7,328 bases of DNA from contig CALALX010000076.1 of the NCBI GenBank assembly GCA_937925635.1, positions 1-7,328 on the forward strand, written 5' to 3'. Both the position numbers and the translations under genes were made by a program. Every line of letters begins with the position of its first letter. Within the stretch, counting starts at the first letter, position 1. The DNA comes from an uncultured Caulobacter sp. Lineage in GTDB: Bacteria; Pseudomonadota; Alphaproteobacteria; Caulobacterales; Caulobacteraceae. Under the pieces are notes generated by a model. That model had not been told where the DNA came from. It worked only from the letters and a program-made list of their open reading frames with translations, and did no database searches. Of the stretch, positions 1 through 6,060 are shown one piece after another.

Positions 1-429
1 GGCGGAGAAGCCGCGTGCGACGCCGGCGCGCATCTCCTCGTCCAGCACCATCTCGTCGGCGAAGGTCACCGCGCCGGAGGGGTCGATGACGACCACGTCG
101 CCCTTGGCCGTGATCAGGCCGGACTTGATCTCGTAGACGATCGAGCGGGCGCGCAGCGTACGGCCGCGATAACGGACCTCGACGTCGCCCTCGGCCGTCA
201 CGCGCTGCGCCGCGTCCTCCTGGATGAGGGTGTCGGCCTCGAGATAGAAGCCGTTCGCGCCCAGGCCGTCGTCCTCGGCCGGCGGTTGGGCCGGCGCCGC
301 GGGCGTGGCGGCGGCGGCGGGGTCCTGCGCCAGGGCGGGCGTGGCGAAGGCGAGCGCGGCGGCCGCCGCGCCGGCGAGCAGGCGAAGGCGTTCGGCGTGG
401 GGGATTGCGCCCTGGCTAGCGATGGTCAT
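1..429 (-). CDS. lptD: LPS-assembly protein LptD, N-terminal 143 residues (partial, runs off left edge)
   Basis: LptD is the outer-membrane beta-barrel that, with the lipoprotein LptE, inserts lipopolysaccharide into the outer leaflet. Only the N-terminus is here; the barrel lies beyond the left edge. The frame is open from the ATG at 429 down to base 1. Residues 1-34 form a signal peptide: polar start, Arg14 and Arg16, an Ala/Leu-rich core, and an ALA-Q cleavage site after residue 34. An Ala/Pro-rich linker (about 35-57) leads into an OstA-like periplasmic domain (about 58-143) with the repeating beta pattern of LptA/LptD, for example VTAEGDVEV, LITAKGDVVV and AVTFADEMVL. The start is fixed by an ATGA overlap with the lptG stop and by GGGAGGA about 10 bases upstream. 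Position directly after lptF-lptG supports LptD rather than a free LptA, although the visible part alone cannot exclude another OstA-domain protein. Confidence 0.88.
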   Translation of the reverse strand, partial: MTIASQGAIPHAERLRLLAGAAAAALAFATPALAQDPAAAATPAAPAQPPAEDDGLGANGFYLEADTLIQEDAAQRVTAEGDVEVRYRGRTLRARSIVYEIKSGLITAKGDVVVIDPSGAVTFADEMVLDEEMRAGVARGFSA

Positions 430-1574
430 GTGGCGCTCGTCCTCCCGGCGGCGCGCCCCCGCACGATTCCGCCGTCCTCCGTATAGCAAAGCAGGGTCAG
501 TCCCGATAACAGCGCAAGCAGCGGCGGCGCCCAGGCGGCCGCGAAGGCCGGCACGATCTCGGCCTTGCCGAGCGCGCCGCAGAACTGGTTGAAGAAGAAG
601 AACACGAAGCCCAGCGCCACGCCGGAGCCGGCCAGCACGGCCAGGCCGCCCAGGCGCATCAGGCGCAGCGAGAAGGCCGCGGCCAGCAGCGACATGGCCG
701 CGAACAGCAGCGGCGTCGCCAGCAGCTGGTGCAGGCGGAGCCGGTAGGGCAGGGCCGAGAAGCCGGCGGCCTCCGTGCCCCGGATCGTCGCCGGCAGACG
801 CCAGAAAGCGATCGCCTCGGGGGTGGTGAAGCGCTCGATGGCGGCCTGCTCGTCGAGCGTGGAGGGAATCGACAGGGTCTCGGACCGCACCGAACCGGCG
901 CCGGGCGCGGCTTCCCGCACCCCCTTCAGGCGCCAGTAGCCCGGCATCAGGCGCGCCTCGTCCGCCTCGATGCGGCGTTCGAACTCCAGCCCTCCGTTGG
1001 CGTTGACCCTGTACTTGTACATCGACACGTTCTTCAGCCGCACGGTTCCGTCCGCCTCGTCGTGCGAGCGGGCGCGGATCACCACCTGGGAGGTGGCGTC
1101 GCCCTGACGCAGCCAGGTGTCCTTGGGCGTCGAGGTCTGGAACTCCTCCAGCACCGCGTCGCGGGACTGCTCGAACTCGGCGCCGAGCATGGCGGCCAGC
1201 GGGTTCAGGGCGGCCACGGTCACCGCGCCGACCACGAAGGCGGCGACGGTCGCCGGCAGGATGAAACGCCAGGCCGAGACGCCGGCCGCGCGCATGGCGA
1301 TCAGCTCGCTCCGCCGGTTGAGGCCCACGAACGCCGCCAGGGCGCCGAACAGGAAGGCGAAGGGCAGCAGCGTCAGGATCGTCGACGGGGCCTTGAGCAG
1401 GGTCAGCCACAGCAGGCGCGGAAAGCCCGCGTCGCCCCGGCCGCCCACGGTCCGCGAGACTTCCACGAAATCGATGAGCAGGATCACCGCCCCGATCACC
1501 GCCAGGGCGCCCGCCACGCCCAGCAGGGTGCGCGAGAGCACGTAGCGTTCGAGTCGCCCGACGCCCAGGTTCAT
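426..1574 (-). CDS. lptG: LPS export ABC transporter permease LptG
   Basis: LptG is one of two inner-membrane permeases of the LptB2FG complex, which uses ATP hydrolysis by LptB to extract lipopolysaccharide and push it onto the LptC-LptA bridge. The 382-residue product fits the family (about 360). It has three N-terminal membrane segments (about 15-37, 55-82, 100-120), a large periplasmic beta-jellyroll region (about 125-283) and three C-terminal segments (about 284-303, 311-335, 340-364). The stretch after the second helix, NRRSELIAMRAAGVS, is the cytoplasmic coupling-helix region typical of LptF/LptG. The frame is open upstream to 1631, but I chose the ATG at 1574. It begins MNLGVGRLERYVL like family members, overlaps the lptF stop as ATGA, and has GGGAG upstream. 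The second permease in the operon is assigned LptG by order and by the adjoining lptD. Confidence 0.93.
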   Translation of the reverse strand: MNLGVGRLERYVLSRTLLGVAGALAVIGAVILLIDFVEVSRTVGGRGDAGFPRLLWLTLLKAPSTILTLLPFAFLFGALAAFVGLNRRSELIAMRAAGVSAWRFILPATVAAFVVGAVTVAALNPLAAMLGAEFEQSRDAVLEEFQTSTPKDTWLRQGDATSQVVIRARSHDEADGTVRLKNVSMYKYRVNANGGLEFERRIEADEARLMPGYWRLKGVREAAPGAGSVRSETLSIPSTLDEQAAIERFTTPEAIAFWRLPATIRGTEAAGFSALPYRLRLHQLLATPLLFAAMSLLAAAFSLRLMRLGGLAVLAGSGVALGFVFFFFNQFCGALGKAEIVPAFAAAWAPPLLALLSGLTLLCYTEDGGIVRGRAAGRTSAT

Positions 1575-2731
1575 GTCGCCACTCCCGCCGCCGGCGAGGT
1601 CCGGGTCTCGGAAAAGCCGAACGGCAGCCACTCGCGCCAGCCGTGGCGGCGCCGCACCGACCGGTAGAGCTGCCCAAAGCCCCAGGCGGCGGCGAGCAGG
1701 GGGGCGACGTACTGCAGGACATTCACGGCCGGGGTGTCCTGGGCCGCGGACTCGACGACGAAGCCGATGATGCGCACCACGGCGGCGGCGCCGCCGACGA
1801 CGGCGATGCGGCGGCCGTAGCCAAGCCTGCTGAAGCTCGACCCCAGCACGGCGGCCAGGGCCATGGCCATGAACGTCAGGCTGTAGAGCGGCGAGGCGAG
1901 ACGGGCGTGGCCCTCGGCCAGCAGCTTGTCGCGGTTCTTCTTCTCGTAGGTCTGTGACAGATCGGGGAAGAAGAGCTCGTGCAGATATCGGTCGGACGCC
2001 TTGTAGGTGACCGAGTCGGCGGTATCGAGGAAGGGCGACAGCTCCAGCGCGTACTCCTCGAACGACAGGTAGTTCAAAACCCCGGCCGTCGAGAATTCCT
2101 GGTTGGAGCCATGCCGCATGACCAGCACCGGCGCCCCGCCGCGGTAGGTGATGCGACCCTCCCGCGCGGTGTAGGTCGTGGCGCCGCCGTCCGGTTTGCG
2201 ATGGTGGATGAACAGGTTGAGGATCTTGCCGTCCGGCTCGACGGTCTGGCCGTAGACGGTCAGCCTGGGCGCGGGCTCGGAGAACTCGCCCTCGCGGACC
2301 AGGGTGGCGGCCAGGTCGCTGCGGGCGGCCGAGACAATCTCGCGCATCGCCCGGTAGGACGCCGGTTGAATCCAGAGGTTGACGAACAGGCCGAGCAGGA
2401 CGGCCAGCACCGCCAGCCGCACGGCCGGCGAGATCAGCCGCCAGCGGCTCATGCCTCCGGCCTGGCAGACGACCAGTTCGTGATCGGTTTGCAGCCGGTT
2501 CAGGGCCACCAGCGCGGCCACGAAGATGGCGATCGGCAGGATCAGGTTCATCAGCTGCGGCATCGCCAGCAGGATGACCTGCAGATAGACCCAGGCGGTC
2601 TGGCGCTGCTCGATGATGATGTCGAGGCGTCCCAGGCTCTGGCTGAGCAGCCCGACCGCGCCCAGCGCCGCGGCCGCCAGCAGGGTCGGCGTCAGCAACT
2701 GGCGGAACAGATAGCGCTCGATCAGACGCAT
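1571..2731 (-). CDS. lptF: LPS export ABC transporter permease LptF
   Basis: LptF is the partner permease of LptG in the inner-membrane lipopolysaccharide extractor LptB2FG. The 386-residue product starts MRLIERYLFRQLL, close to the conserved LptF N-terminus. It has membrane segments at about 10-32, 48-77 and 103-124, a periplasmic jellyroll domain (about 125-280), and C-terminal segments at about 282-301, 309-331 and 336-357. The coupling region after helix 2 reads NRLQTDHELVVCQAGGMS, matching the E/T-x-E-x-x-V-x-x-A-x-G-x-S pattern of the family. It is the first gene of the operon, and its TGA overlaps the lptG ATG. No clear Shine-Dalgarno precedes the ATG: the ten bases before it are pyrimidine-rich (TTCCCTCC). 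The start is still supported by homology of the N-terminus. Divergent pepA is the ancient neighbour also seen in E. coli, where the pair was named yjgP/yjgQ. Confidence 0.94.
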   Translation of the reverse strand: MRLIERYLFRQLLTPTLLAAAALGAVGLLSQSLGRLDIIIEQRQTAWVYLQVILLAMPQLMNLILPIAIFVAALVALNRLQTDHELVVCQAGGMSRWRLISPAVRLAVLAVLLGLFVNLWIQPASYRAMREIVSAARSDLAATLVREGEFSEPAPRLTVYGQTVEPDGKILNLFIHHRKPDGGATTYTAREGRITYRGGAPVLVMRHGSNQEFSTAGVLNYLSFEEYALELSPFLDTADSVTYKASDRYLHELFFPDLSQTYEKKNRDKLLAEGHARLASPLYSLTFMAMALAAVLGSSFSRLGYGRRIAVVGGAAAVVRIIGFVVESAAQDTPAVNVLQYVAPLLAAAWGFGQLYRSVRRRHGWREWLPFGFSETRTSPAAGVAT

Positions 2732-2786
2732 GGAGGGAAGCTGGGCCCGTCTGGGGTTCGGGAAAGCCCCAAATCAGGGGTGGTCC

Positions 2787-2816
2787 GTTCTATACGCCCT
2801 GCCGCGTCGGAAACAA
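2787..2816 (-). promoter_or_regulatory. Predicted sigma-70-type promoter of the lptFGD operon
   Basis: On the minus strand TTGTTT (2816-2811) is followed after 16 bases by TATAGA (2794-2789), extending to TATAGAAC. The TAGAAC part matches the 3' half of the Caulobacter housekeeping -10 pattern GCTANAWC. It would start transcription near 2780, giving a leader of about 50 bases before the lptF ATG. This is the most AT-rich spot in the lptF-pepA gap. The call comes from motif inspection only. Confidence 0.5.
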
Positions 2817-2870
2817 CAGCCGCCGCTTCCCTAGCGCCCGGGGTTGGACTATGCCGCGCCAACCACCTTC

Positions 2871-2875
2871 AGGAG
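2871..2875 (+). promoter_or_regulatory. Shine-Dalgarno of pepA, deciding its start
   Basis: AGGAG lies seven bases before the ATG at 2883. It favours that ATG over the in-frame TTG at 2844, which would add 13 residues with no family similarity. No convincing pepA promoter is visible upstream; a weak -10-like GACTAT at 2847-2852 has no good -35 partner. Confidence 0.75.
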
Positions 2876-2882
2876 CGTTCCC

Positions 2883-4367
2883 ATGCGCATTGAGTTCGTC
2901 GCCTCCTCCGCCGCAGCCTCCATTTCGGGCGGCGCCGCCGCCGTCATGGTGTTCGAGGAGGGCAAGAGGTCCACCGCCGCCGACGACATGGACCGCGCCA
3001 CGTCCGGCGCGCTGGGTCGCGCCCTGGAGGCGGCGCCGCGCTTCGCCGGCAAGCCGGGCCAGACGGTCGAGCTGGTCGCGCCGTCGGGCGTCAACGTCCA
3101 GCGCCTGGTCGTCGTCGGCTCGGGCCCGGCCGACAAATGGGGCGGCGACACCGCGGAGCGCTTCGCGGCCCAGGCCTATGGCGCGGTGAAGCTGTCCGGC
3201 GCCACCACCCTCTATGTGTTCACACCCGGCGCCAAGGCCGAGGAGTCGGCCCGGGCGGCGTTCGGCGCGACCCTGGCGGCCTATCGGTTCGACAAGTATC
3301 TGACGACCGAGAAGGCGGAGAAGAAGCCGTCGGTCGAGACGGTGAAGGTGATCACCGACGACGTCGCCGCCGCCGAGGCGGCCTTCGCGCCGCTGAAGGC
3401 CCTCGCCGAGGCGATCTGCTTCTCGCGCGACCTGGTGTCCGAACCGCCGAATGTCCTGTTCCCGGCCGAGTACGCGCGGCGGATCAAGGACCTCGAATCG
3501 CTGGGCCTGGAGGTCGAGATCCTGGGCGAGGCGGAGATGGCCAAGCTCGGCATGGGCAGCCTGCTCGGCGTCGGTCAGGGCAGCGTCCGCGACAGCCAGC
3601 TGGTCGTCATCCAATGGAAGAACGGCGGCGACAGCCAGCCGATCGCCTTCGTCGGCAAGGGCGTCACCTTCGACACCGGCGGCATCAGCCTCAAGCCGGC
3701 CGACGGCATGGAGGACATGAAGTGGGACATGGGCGGCTCGGCCGCCGTGGCCGGCCTCATGCACGCGCTGGCGGGCCGCAAGGCCAAGGTCAACGCCGTC
3801 GGCATCCTCGGTCTGGTCGAGAACATGCCGGACGGCAACGCGCAGCGTCCCGGCGACGTGGTGACCTCGATGTCCGGCCAGACGATCGAGATCATCAACA
3901 CCGACGCCGAGGGCCGCCTCGTTCTGGCGGACGCACTCTGGTACTGCCAGGACCGCTTCAAGCCGCGGTTCATGGTCGACCTCGCCACCCTGACAGGCGC
4001 GATCATCATTTCCCTGGGCAATGACTACGCCGGATTGTTCAGCAACGACGATACTTTGTCGGAAAATCTTCTGGCGGCTTCTAAAGCGACGGGCGAGACC
4101 ATCTGGCGCATGCCGCTGCCGGAGGCCTACAACAAGCAGATCGAGAGCATGGTCGCTGACGTGAAGAACACCGGCGGCCGGCCCGGCGGGTCGATCACCG
4201 CGGCCCTGTTCCTGCAGAAGTTCGTCAACGGCCTGCCGTGGGCGCACCTGGACATCGCCGGGACCGCCTGGAAGAAGCCCTCGACCGTCCCGACCAGCCC
4301 CGACGGCGCCACCGGCTTCGGCGTGCGCCTGCTGAACCAGATGGTGGCCGACAAGTACGAGGTCTGA
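2883..4367 (+). CDS. pepA: Leucyl aminopeptidase (M17 family, cytosol aminopeptidase PepA)
   Basis: This is a cytosolic two-metal exopeptidase that removes N-terminal residues, often leucine, from peptides; the family forms hexamers. The product is 494 residues, close to E. coli PepA (503). The N-terminal M17 domain covers roughly 1-165 and the catalytic domain 170-494. The signature NTDAEGRL is at 339-346. All expected active-site residues are present with a constant offset of 11 from E. coli: metal ligands K259, D264, D282, D341 and E343, and catalytic K271 and R345. In E. coli PepA also binds DNA (Xer recombination at cer, carAB control); whether this homologue does cannot be read from the sequence. 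It is divergent from lptF and followed by holC in the same direction, as in E. coli. A short stretch at 4032-4085 uses A/T-rich codons unlike the rest of the gene. Confidence 0.97.
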   Translation: MRIEFVASSAAASISGGAAAVMVFEEGKRSTAADDMDRATSGALGRALEAAPRFAGKPGQTVELVAPSGVNVQRLVVVGSGPADKWGGDTAERFAAQAYGAVKLSGATTLYVFTPGAKAEESARAAFGATLAAYRFDKYLTTEKAEKKPSVETVKVITDDVAAAEAAFAPLKALAEAICFSRDLVSEPPNVLFPAEYARRIKDLESLGLEVEILGEAEMAKLGMGSLLGVGQGSVRDSQLVVIQWKNGGDSQPIAFVGKGVTFDTGGISLKPADGMEDMKWDMGGSAAVAGLMHALAGRKAKVNAVGILGLVENMPDGNAQRPGDVVTSMSGQTIEIINTDAEGRLVLADALWYCQDRFKPRFMVDLATLTGAIIISLGNDYAGLFSNDDTLSENLLAASKATGETIWRMPLPEAYNKQIESMVADVKNTGGRPGGSITAALFLQKFVNGLPWAHLDIAGTAWKKPSTVPTSPDGATGFGVRLLNQMVADKYEV

Positions 4368-4382
4368 GGCTTCATCCGATTG

Positions 4383-4400
4383 CCCCCGCGAAGGCGGGGG
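4383..4400. repeat. GC-rich palindrome, left unit of an inverted REP-like pair
   Basis: A 7-bp stem CCCCCGC / GCGGGGG encloses the loop GAAG, followed by TCCAAGC. The same unit recurs in inverted orientation at 4433-4458. It is a REP-like intergenic repeat of a style common in Caulobacterales and other alphaproteobacteria. It lacks a T-run, so it is not a classical intrinsic terminator, but in RNA it could protect the 3' end of pepA or reduce read-through. Confidence 0.7.
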
Positions 4401-4432
4401 TCCAAGCTGATGAGGATTGAAGCGGCGAGTCC

Positions 4433-4458
4433 GCTTGGGTCCCCGCCTGCGCGGGGAC
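4433..4458. repeat. GC-rich palindrome, right unit of an inverted REP-like pair
   Basis: An 8-bp stem GTCCCCGC / GCGGGGAC (4439-4446 and 4451-4458) encloses the loop CTGC and is preceded by GCTTGG. Read on the opposite strand it nearly repeats the unit at 4383-4407 (CCCCGCG, AAGGCGGGG and CCAAGC blocks), so the two form a head-to-head doublet with about 25 bases between. It ends 13 bases before the holC ATG and so lies in the leader of that gene. Confidence 0.7.
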
Positions 4459-4471
4459 GCTCGGAGTAGGA

Positions 4472-4930
4472 ATGTCCGAAGCCGCCTGCGAGGTCTGGTT
4501 CTACCATCTGGAGCGCTCATCGCTCGACCAGGTGCTGCCCGACCTGCTGGACAAGACGCTCAAGCGGGGTTGGAAGGCGCTGGTGCGCACCGGCGATCCC
4601 GAGCGTATCGAGCACCTCGACGGCTGGCTGTGGAGCTATCGGGACGAAAGCTTCCTGCCGCACGGCCTGGCCGAGGAGCCGTTCGCCGAACACCAGCCGG
4701 TGCTGTTGACCAACCGGCAGGACAACCCGAACGCGGCCGAGGCGTTGTTCCTGATCGACGGCGCCGAACCGGGCGACCTGACGCCGCACGCGCGCTGCAT
4801 CGTGCTGTTCGACGGCCGGGATGAGGCCGCTCTGGCCGTGGCGCGCGGCCGGTGGAAGGCGTTCAAGGCGCAGGGTCTGGCGATCAGCTACTGGCAACAG
4901 ACCGAGCGCGGATGGGAGAAGAAGGCATGA
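4472..4930 (+). CDS. holC: DNA polymerase III subunit chi (HolC)
   Basis: Chi is an accessory subunit of the replicative DNA polymerase III clamp-loader assembly and contacts single-stranded DNA-binding protein. The 152-residue product shows the family layout: an N-terminal strand with VWFYHLERSSLDQVLPDLLDKTL, a central block WLWSYRDESFLPHG that is the most conserved part of chi, then PVLLTN and the NAAEALFLIDGAEP block. It ends with CIVLFDG and the helix carrying RGRWKAFKAQG. Chi normally pairs with psi (HolD); psi is hard to find outside gammaproteobacteria, so its partner here is unknown. The start has GGAGTAGGA immediately upstream. It follows pepA as in E. coli, but the gene after it is not valS; it overlaps the I78 lipoprotein gene by ATGA. 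The upstream REP-like doublet may modulate its expression relative to pepA. Confidence 0.93.
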   Translation: MSEAACEVWFYHLERSSLDQVLPDLLDKTLKRGWKALVRTGDPERIEHLDGWLWSYRDESFLPHGLAEEPFAEHQPVLLTNRQDNPNAAEALFLIDGAEPGDLTPHARCIVLFDGRDEAALAVARGRWKAFKAQGLAISYWQQTERGWEKKA

Positions 4931-5253
4931 TGCGGAAACTGGCGACCGTGGCGGGGCTGCTCGCCCTTTCGGCCTGCGCCTCGGCCCCGGAGCCCGCCGC
5001 GCCGCCGGCCACGCCCGTCGCCGAGGCGCCGACCGTGCCGCTGCCGCCGCCGCCCGAGCCAGACTCCTGCAAGGCGGCGGATTTCAAGTACCTGATCGGC
5101 CGCAACAAAAGCGAGATCCCGGTGCCGACCGACCCCTCCAGGCGCCGGGTGACCTGCACGTCCTGCCCGGTGACGATGGATTATCGGCCCGAGCGGCTGA
5201 ACATCCTTTTCGACGCCGAGACGGGCGTGGTGAAAGAGGTGAAGTGCGGCTAG
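4927..5253 (+). CDS. Lipoprotein with I78-type peptidase-inhibitor domain
   Basis: The 108-residue product begins MMRKLATVAGLLALSAC, a lipoprotein signal peptide with lipobox LSAC and lipidated Cys17. Alanine at +2 gives no inner-membrane retention signal, so an outer-membrane, periplasm-facing position is inferred. An Ala/Pro-rich linker (about 18-45, with PPPP) leads to a domain at about 46-108. This carries the I78 pattern: SCKAADFKYLIG, then PVTMDYRPERLNILFD, then a final KCG. I78 proteins (type member the Aspergillus elastase inhibitor) are small serine-protease inhibitors; bacterial members are mostly untested. C48 and C107 are placed for the usual end-to-end disulfide, while C77 and C80 form an extra CxxC just before the core. 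The ATG overlaps the holC stop and has GGGAG eight bases upstream; the second ATG at 4930 is the alternative. Co-transcription with holC looks positional rather than functional. Confidence 0.8.
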   Translation: MMRKLATVAGLLALSACASAPEPAAPPATPVAEAPTVPLPPPPEPDSCKAADFKYLIGRNKSEIPVPTDPSRRRVTCTSCPVTMDYRPERLNILFDAETGVVKEVKCG

Positions 5254-5368
5254 TGCGTCCTTCGCGACGCTCGCTTGAGGCTCGCTCCTCAGGATGACGA
5301 ACTCAGTGGAATGCAAGCCACCTTCGTCATGCTGAGGAGCGGACCCTCAGGTCCGCGTCGCGAAGCAC
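5253..5368. repeat. Long imperfect inverted repeat between convergent genes (likely bidirectional terminator or repeat element)
   Basis: The left arm (5253-5301) and right arm (5323-5368) are inverted near-copies. They share GTGC, TTCGCGACGC, CGCTCCTCA and ATGACGAA blocks in mirrored order, around a 21-base centre. Each arm contains its own smaller hairpin: TGAGG/CCTCA with loop CTCGCT (5276-5291), and GCGGACC/GGTCCGC with loop CTCA (5339-5356). It sits exactly between the stop of the I78 lipoprotein gene and the stop of the convergent SRPBCC gene, as expected for a bidirectional transcription stop. The left arm starts at the last base of the lipoprotein stop codon. No T-run is present. Confidence 0.75.
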
Positions 5369-5380
5369 GCGGCGCGCCAG

Positions 5381-5848
5381 CTACATCCCCTTCACGAGCG
5401 CATTCAGCTGATCGGCCACCTGGCCCCAGCCTTCGTGAAAGCCCATCTGCTCATGCTGCTTCAGGGTCTCCTCCGACCAGTGCATGGCCGTGGCCGTGTA
5501 TTTCGTGCGGCCGTCGCCGAGGTCTTCGAGCTCGACATGGGCGACCATGAACGGCTGCCCGGTCGGGATCCAGCCGGGAAGGAAGGCGTCGGTGGTCACG
5601 ATCTTCCGGTTGGGGATGATCTCCAGATAGACGCCAGGGTTGGGGAACTCCTGGCCCTCGGGGCTGCGCATCACGATGCCGGCCGAGCCGCCCGGGCGCA
5701 GGTCGCAGTCCGCGGAGACGATGCTCCACGGCGCCGGCGCGAACCAGGTCTTGAGGATGTCGGGCGTGGTCCATGCCTTGAAGACCTTGTCCGGGGTCGC
5801 GTCGAGGATGCGTTCGAGGACGAGCTTGAATTGCGGTTCGGCGGTCAT
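5381..5848 (-). CDS. SRPBCC (AHSA1-like) family protein of unknown specific function
   Basis: The 155-residue product belongs to the SRPBCC/START-like superfamily, AHSA1 branch: single-domain cytosolic proteins with a hydrophobic cavity, of mostly unknown ligand. Matching segments are the N-terminal strand and helix ILDATPDKVFKAWTTPDILKTWFAP, then CDLRPGGSAGIVMRSPEGQEF and PGVYLEIIPNRKIVTTDAF. A late strand reads GRTKYTATAMHW, and the long C-terminal helix is HEQMGFHEGWGQVADQLNALV. The frame is open upstream to 6292, but the ATG at 5848 is chosen because AAGGAGA lies about nine bases before it and family similarity begins there. Many homologues neighbour an ArsR-type regulator; none is present here. 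It is transcribed away from the cytochrome gene and towards the inverted repeat. Despite the AHSA1 name, a role with Hsp90 should not be assumed. Confidence 0.88.
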   Translation of the reverse strand: MTAEPQFKLVLERILDATPDKVFKAWTTPDILKTWFAPAPWSIVSADCDLRPGGSAGIVMRSPEGQEFPNPGVYLEIIPNRKIVTTDAFLPGWIPTGQPFMVAHVELEDLGDGRTKYTATAMHWSEETLKQHEQMGFHEGWGQVADQLNALVKGM

Positions 5849-6060
5849 GGGCGGTTCTCCTTGATCAGGCCGATGGGAGGTCCAGGGCGACCCTGCCGTC
5901 TGTCGGATGGATCGCTCACAGGACGAAGGACCCGGCCGGAATCCGACATGGCCATTCGGCTTTTTCGCGGCGATTTGACGGGGATCAAGGCCGATCGTCG
6001 CTGCGCGGGGCGACCTGCTCCGGCGCGCCGGACGGCGGGCGAGGCGAGAGGAGCGGTCGG
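5849..6060. other. Divergent intergenic region between SRPBCC gene and cytochrome c gene
   Basis: These 212 bases hold the upstream signals of two divergent genes: the SRPBCC ribosome site at about 5858-5864 (minus strand), the FixK-type box, and the cytochrome ribosome site AGAGGAG at 6047-6053. I see no small gene or RNA gene, and no recognisable sigma-70 promoter for the SRPBCC gene. Confidence 0.6.
5975..5988. promoter_or_regulatory. Predicted FixK/FNR-type binding site
   Basis: TTGAC-GGGG-ATCAA matches the alphaproteobacterial FixK/FnrL consensus TTGA(T/C)-N4-(A/G)TCAA at every fixed position. It lies 72 bases before the ATG of the c-type cytochrome gene, suggesting activation under low oxygen. 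If it acts at -41.5, transcription would start near 6023; the expected -10 zone around 6010-6016 is GC-rich and weak, as is usual for activator-dependent promoters. The site is palindromic and also lies 127 bases upstream of the divergent SRPBCC gene, so either gene could be the target. Confidence 0.62.

Noticed and set aside
1575..1631. N-terminal extension of LptG up to 1631
   Set aside because: The extra 19 residues lie inside lptF and do not resemble LptG; the ATG at 1574 has a ribosome site and the ATGA overlap.
729..1667. A 312-codon plus-strand frame across lptG
   Set aside because: The translation is Arg/Gln/Gly/His-rich low complexity, antisense to a clear membrane permease; a frame-bias artefact of high GC.
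1979..2893. A 304-codon plus-strand frame across lptF into the pepA leader
   Set aside because: Same type of artefact; no recognisable motif, and it overlaps the lptF promoter and the pepA start in another frame.
4383..4458. Classical rho-independent terminators after pepA
   Set aside because: Stems are strong but no T-run follows either; they are better described as REP-like repeats.
2790..4520. A 576-codon open frame on the minus strand opposite pepA
   Set aside because: It is a shadow of G/C-ending codons in pepA. Its product is low-complexity Arg/Gly/Asp/His-rich without any domain, it runs through the REP palindromes, and pepA has every catalytic residue on the other strand.
5253..5368. 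Insertion sequence or miniature transposable element with target duplication
   Set aside because: No transposase frame and no clear flanking direct repeat can be seen; the position between convergent stops is explained by a terminator or repeat element.
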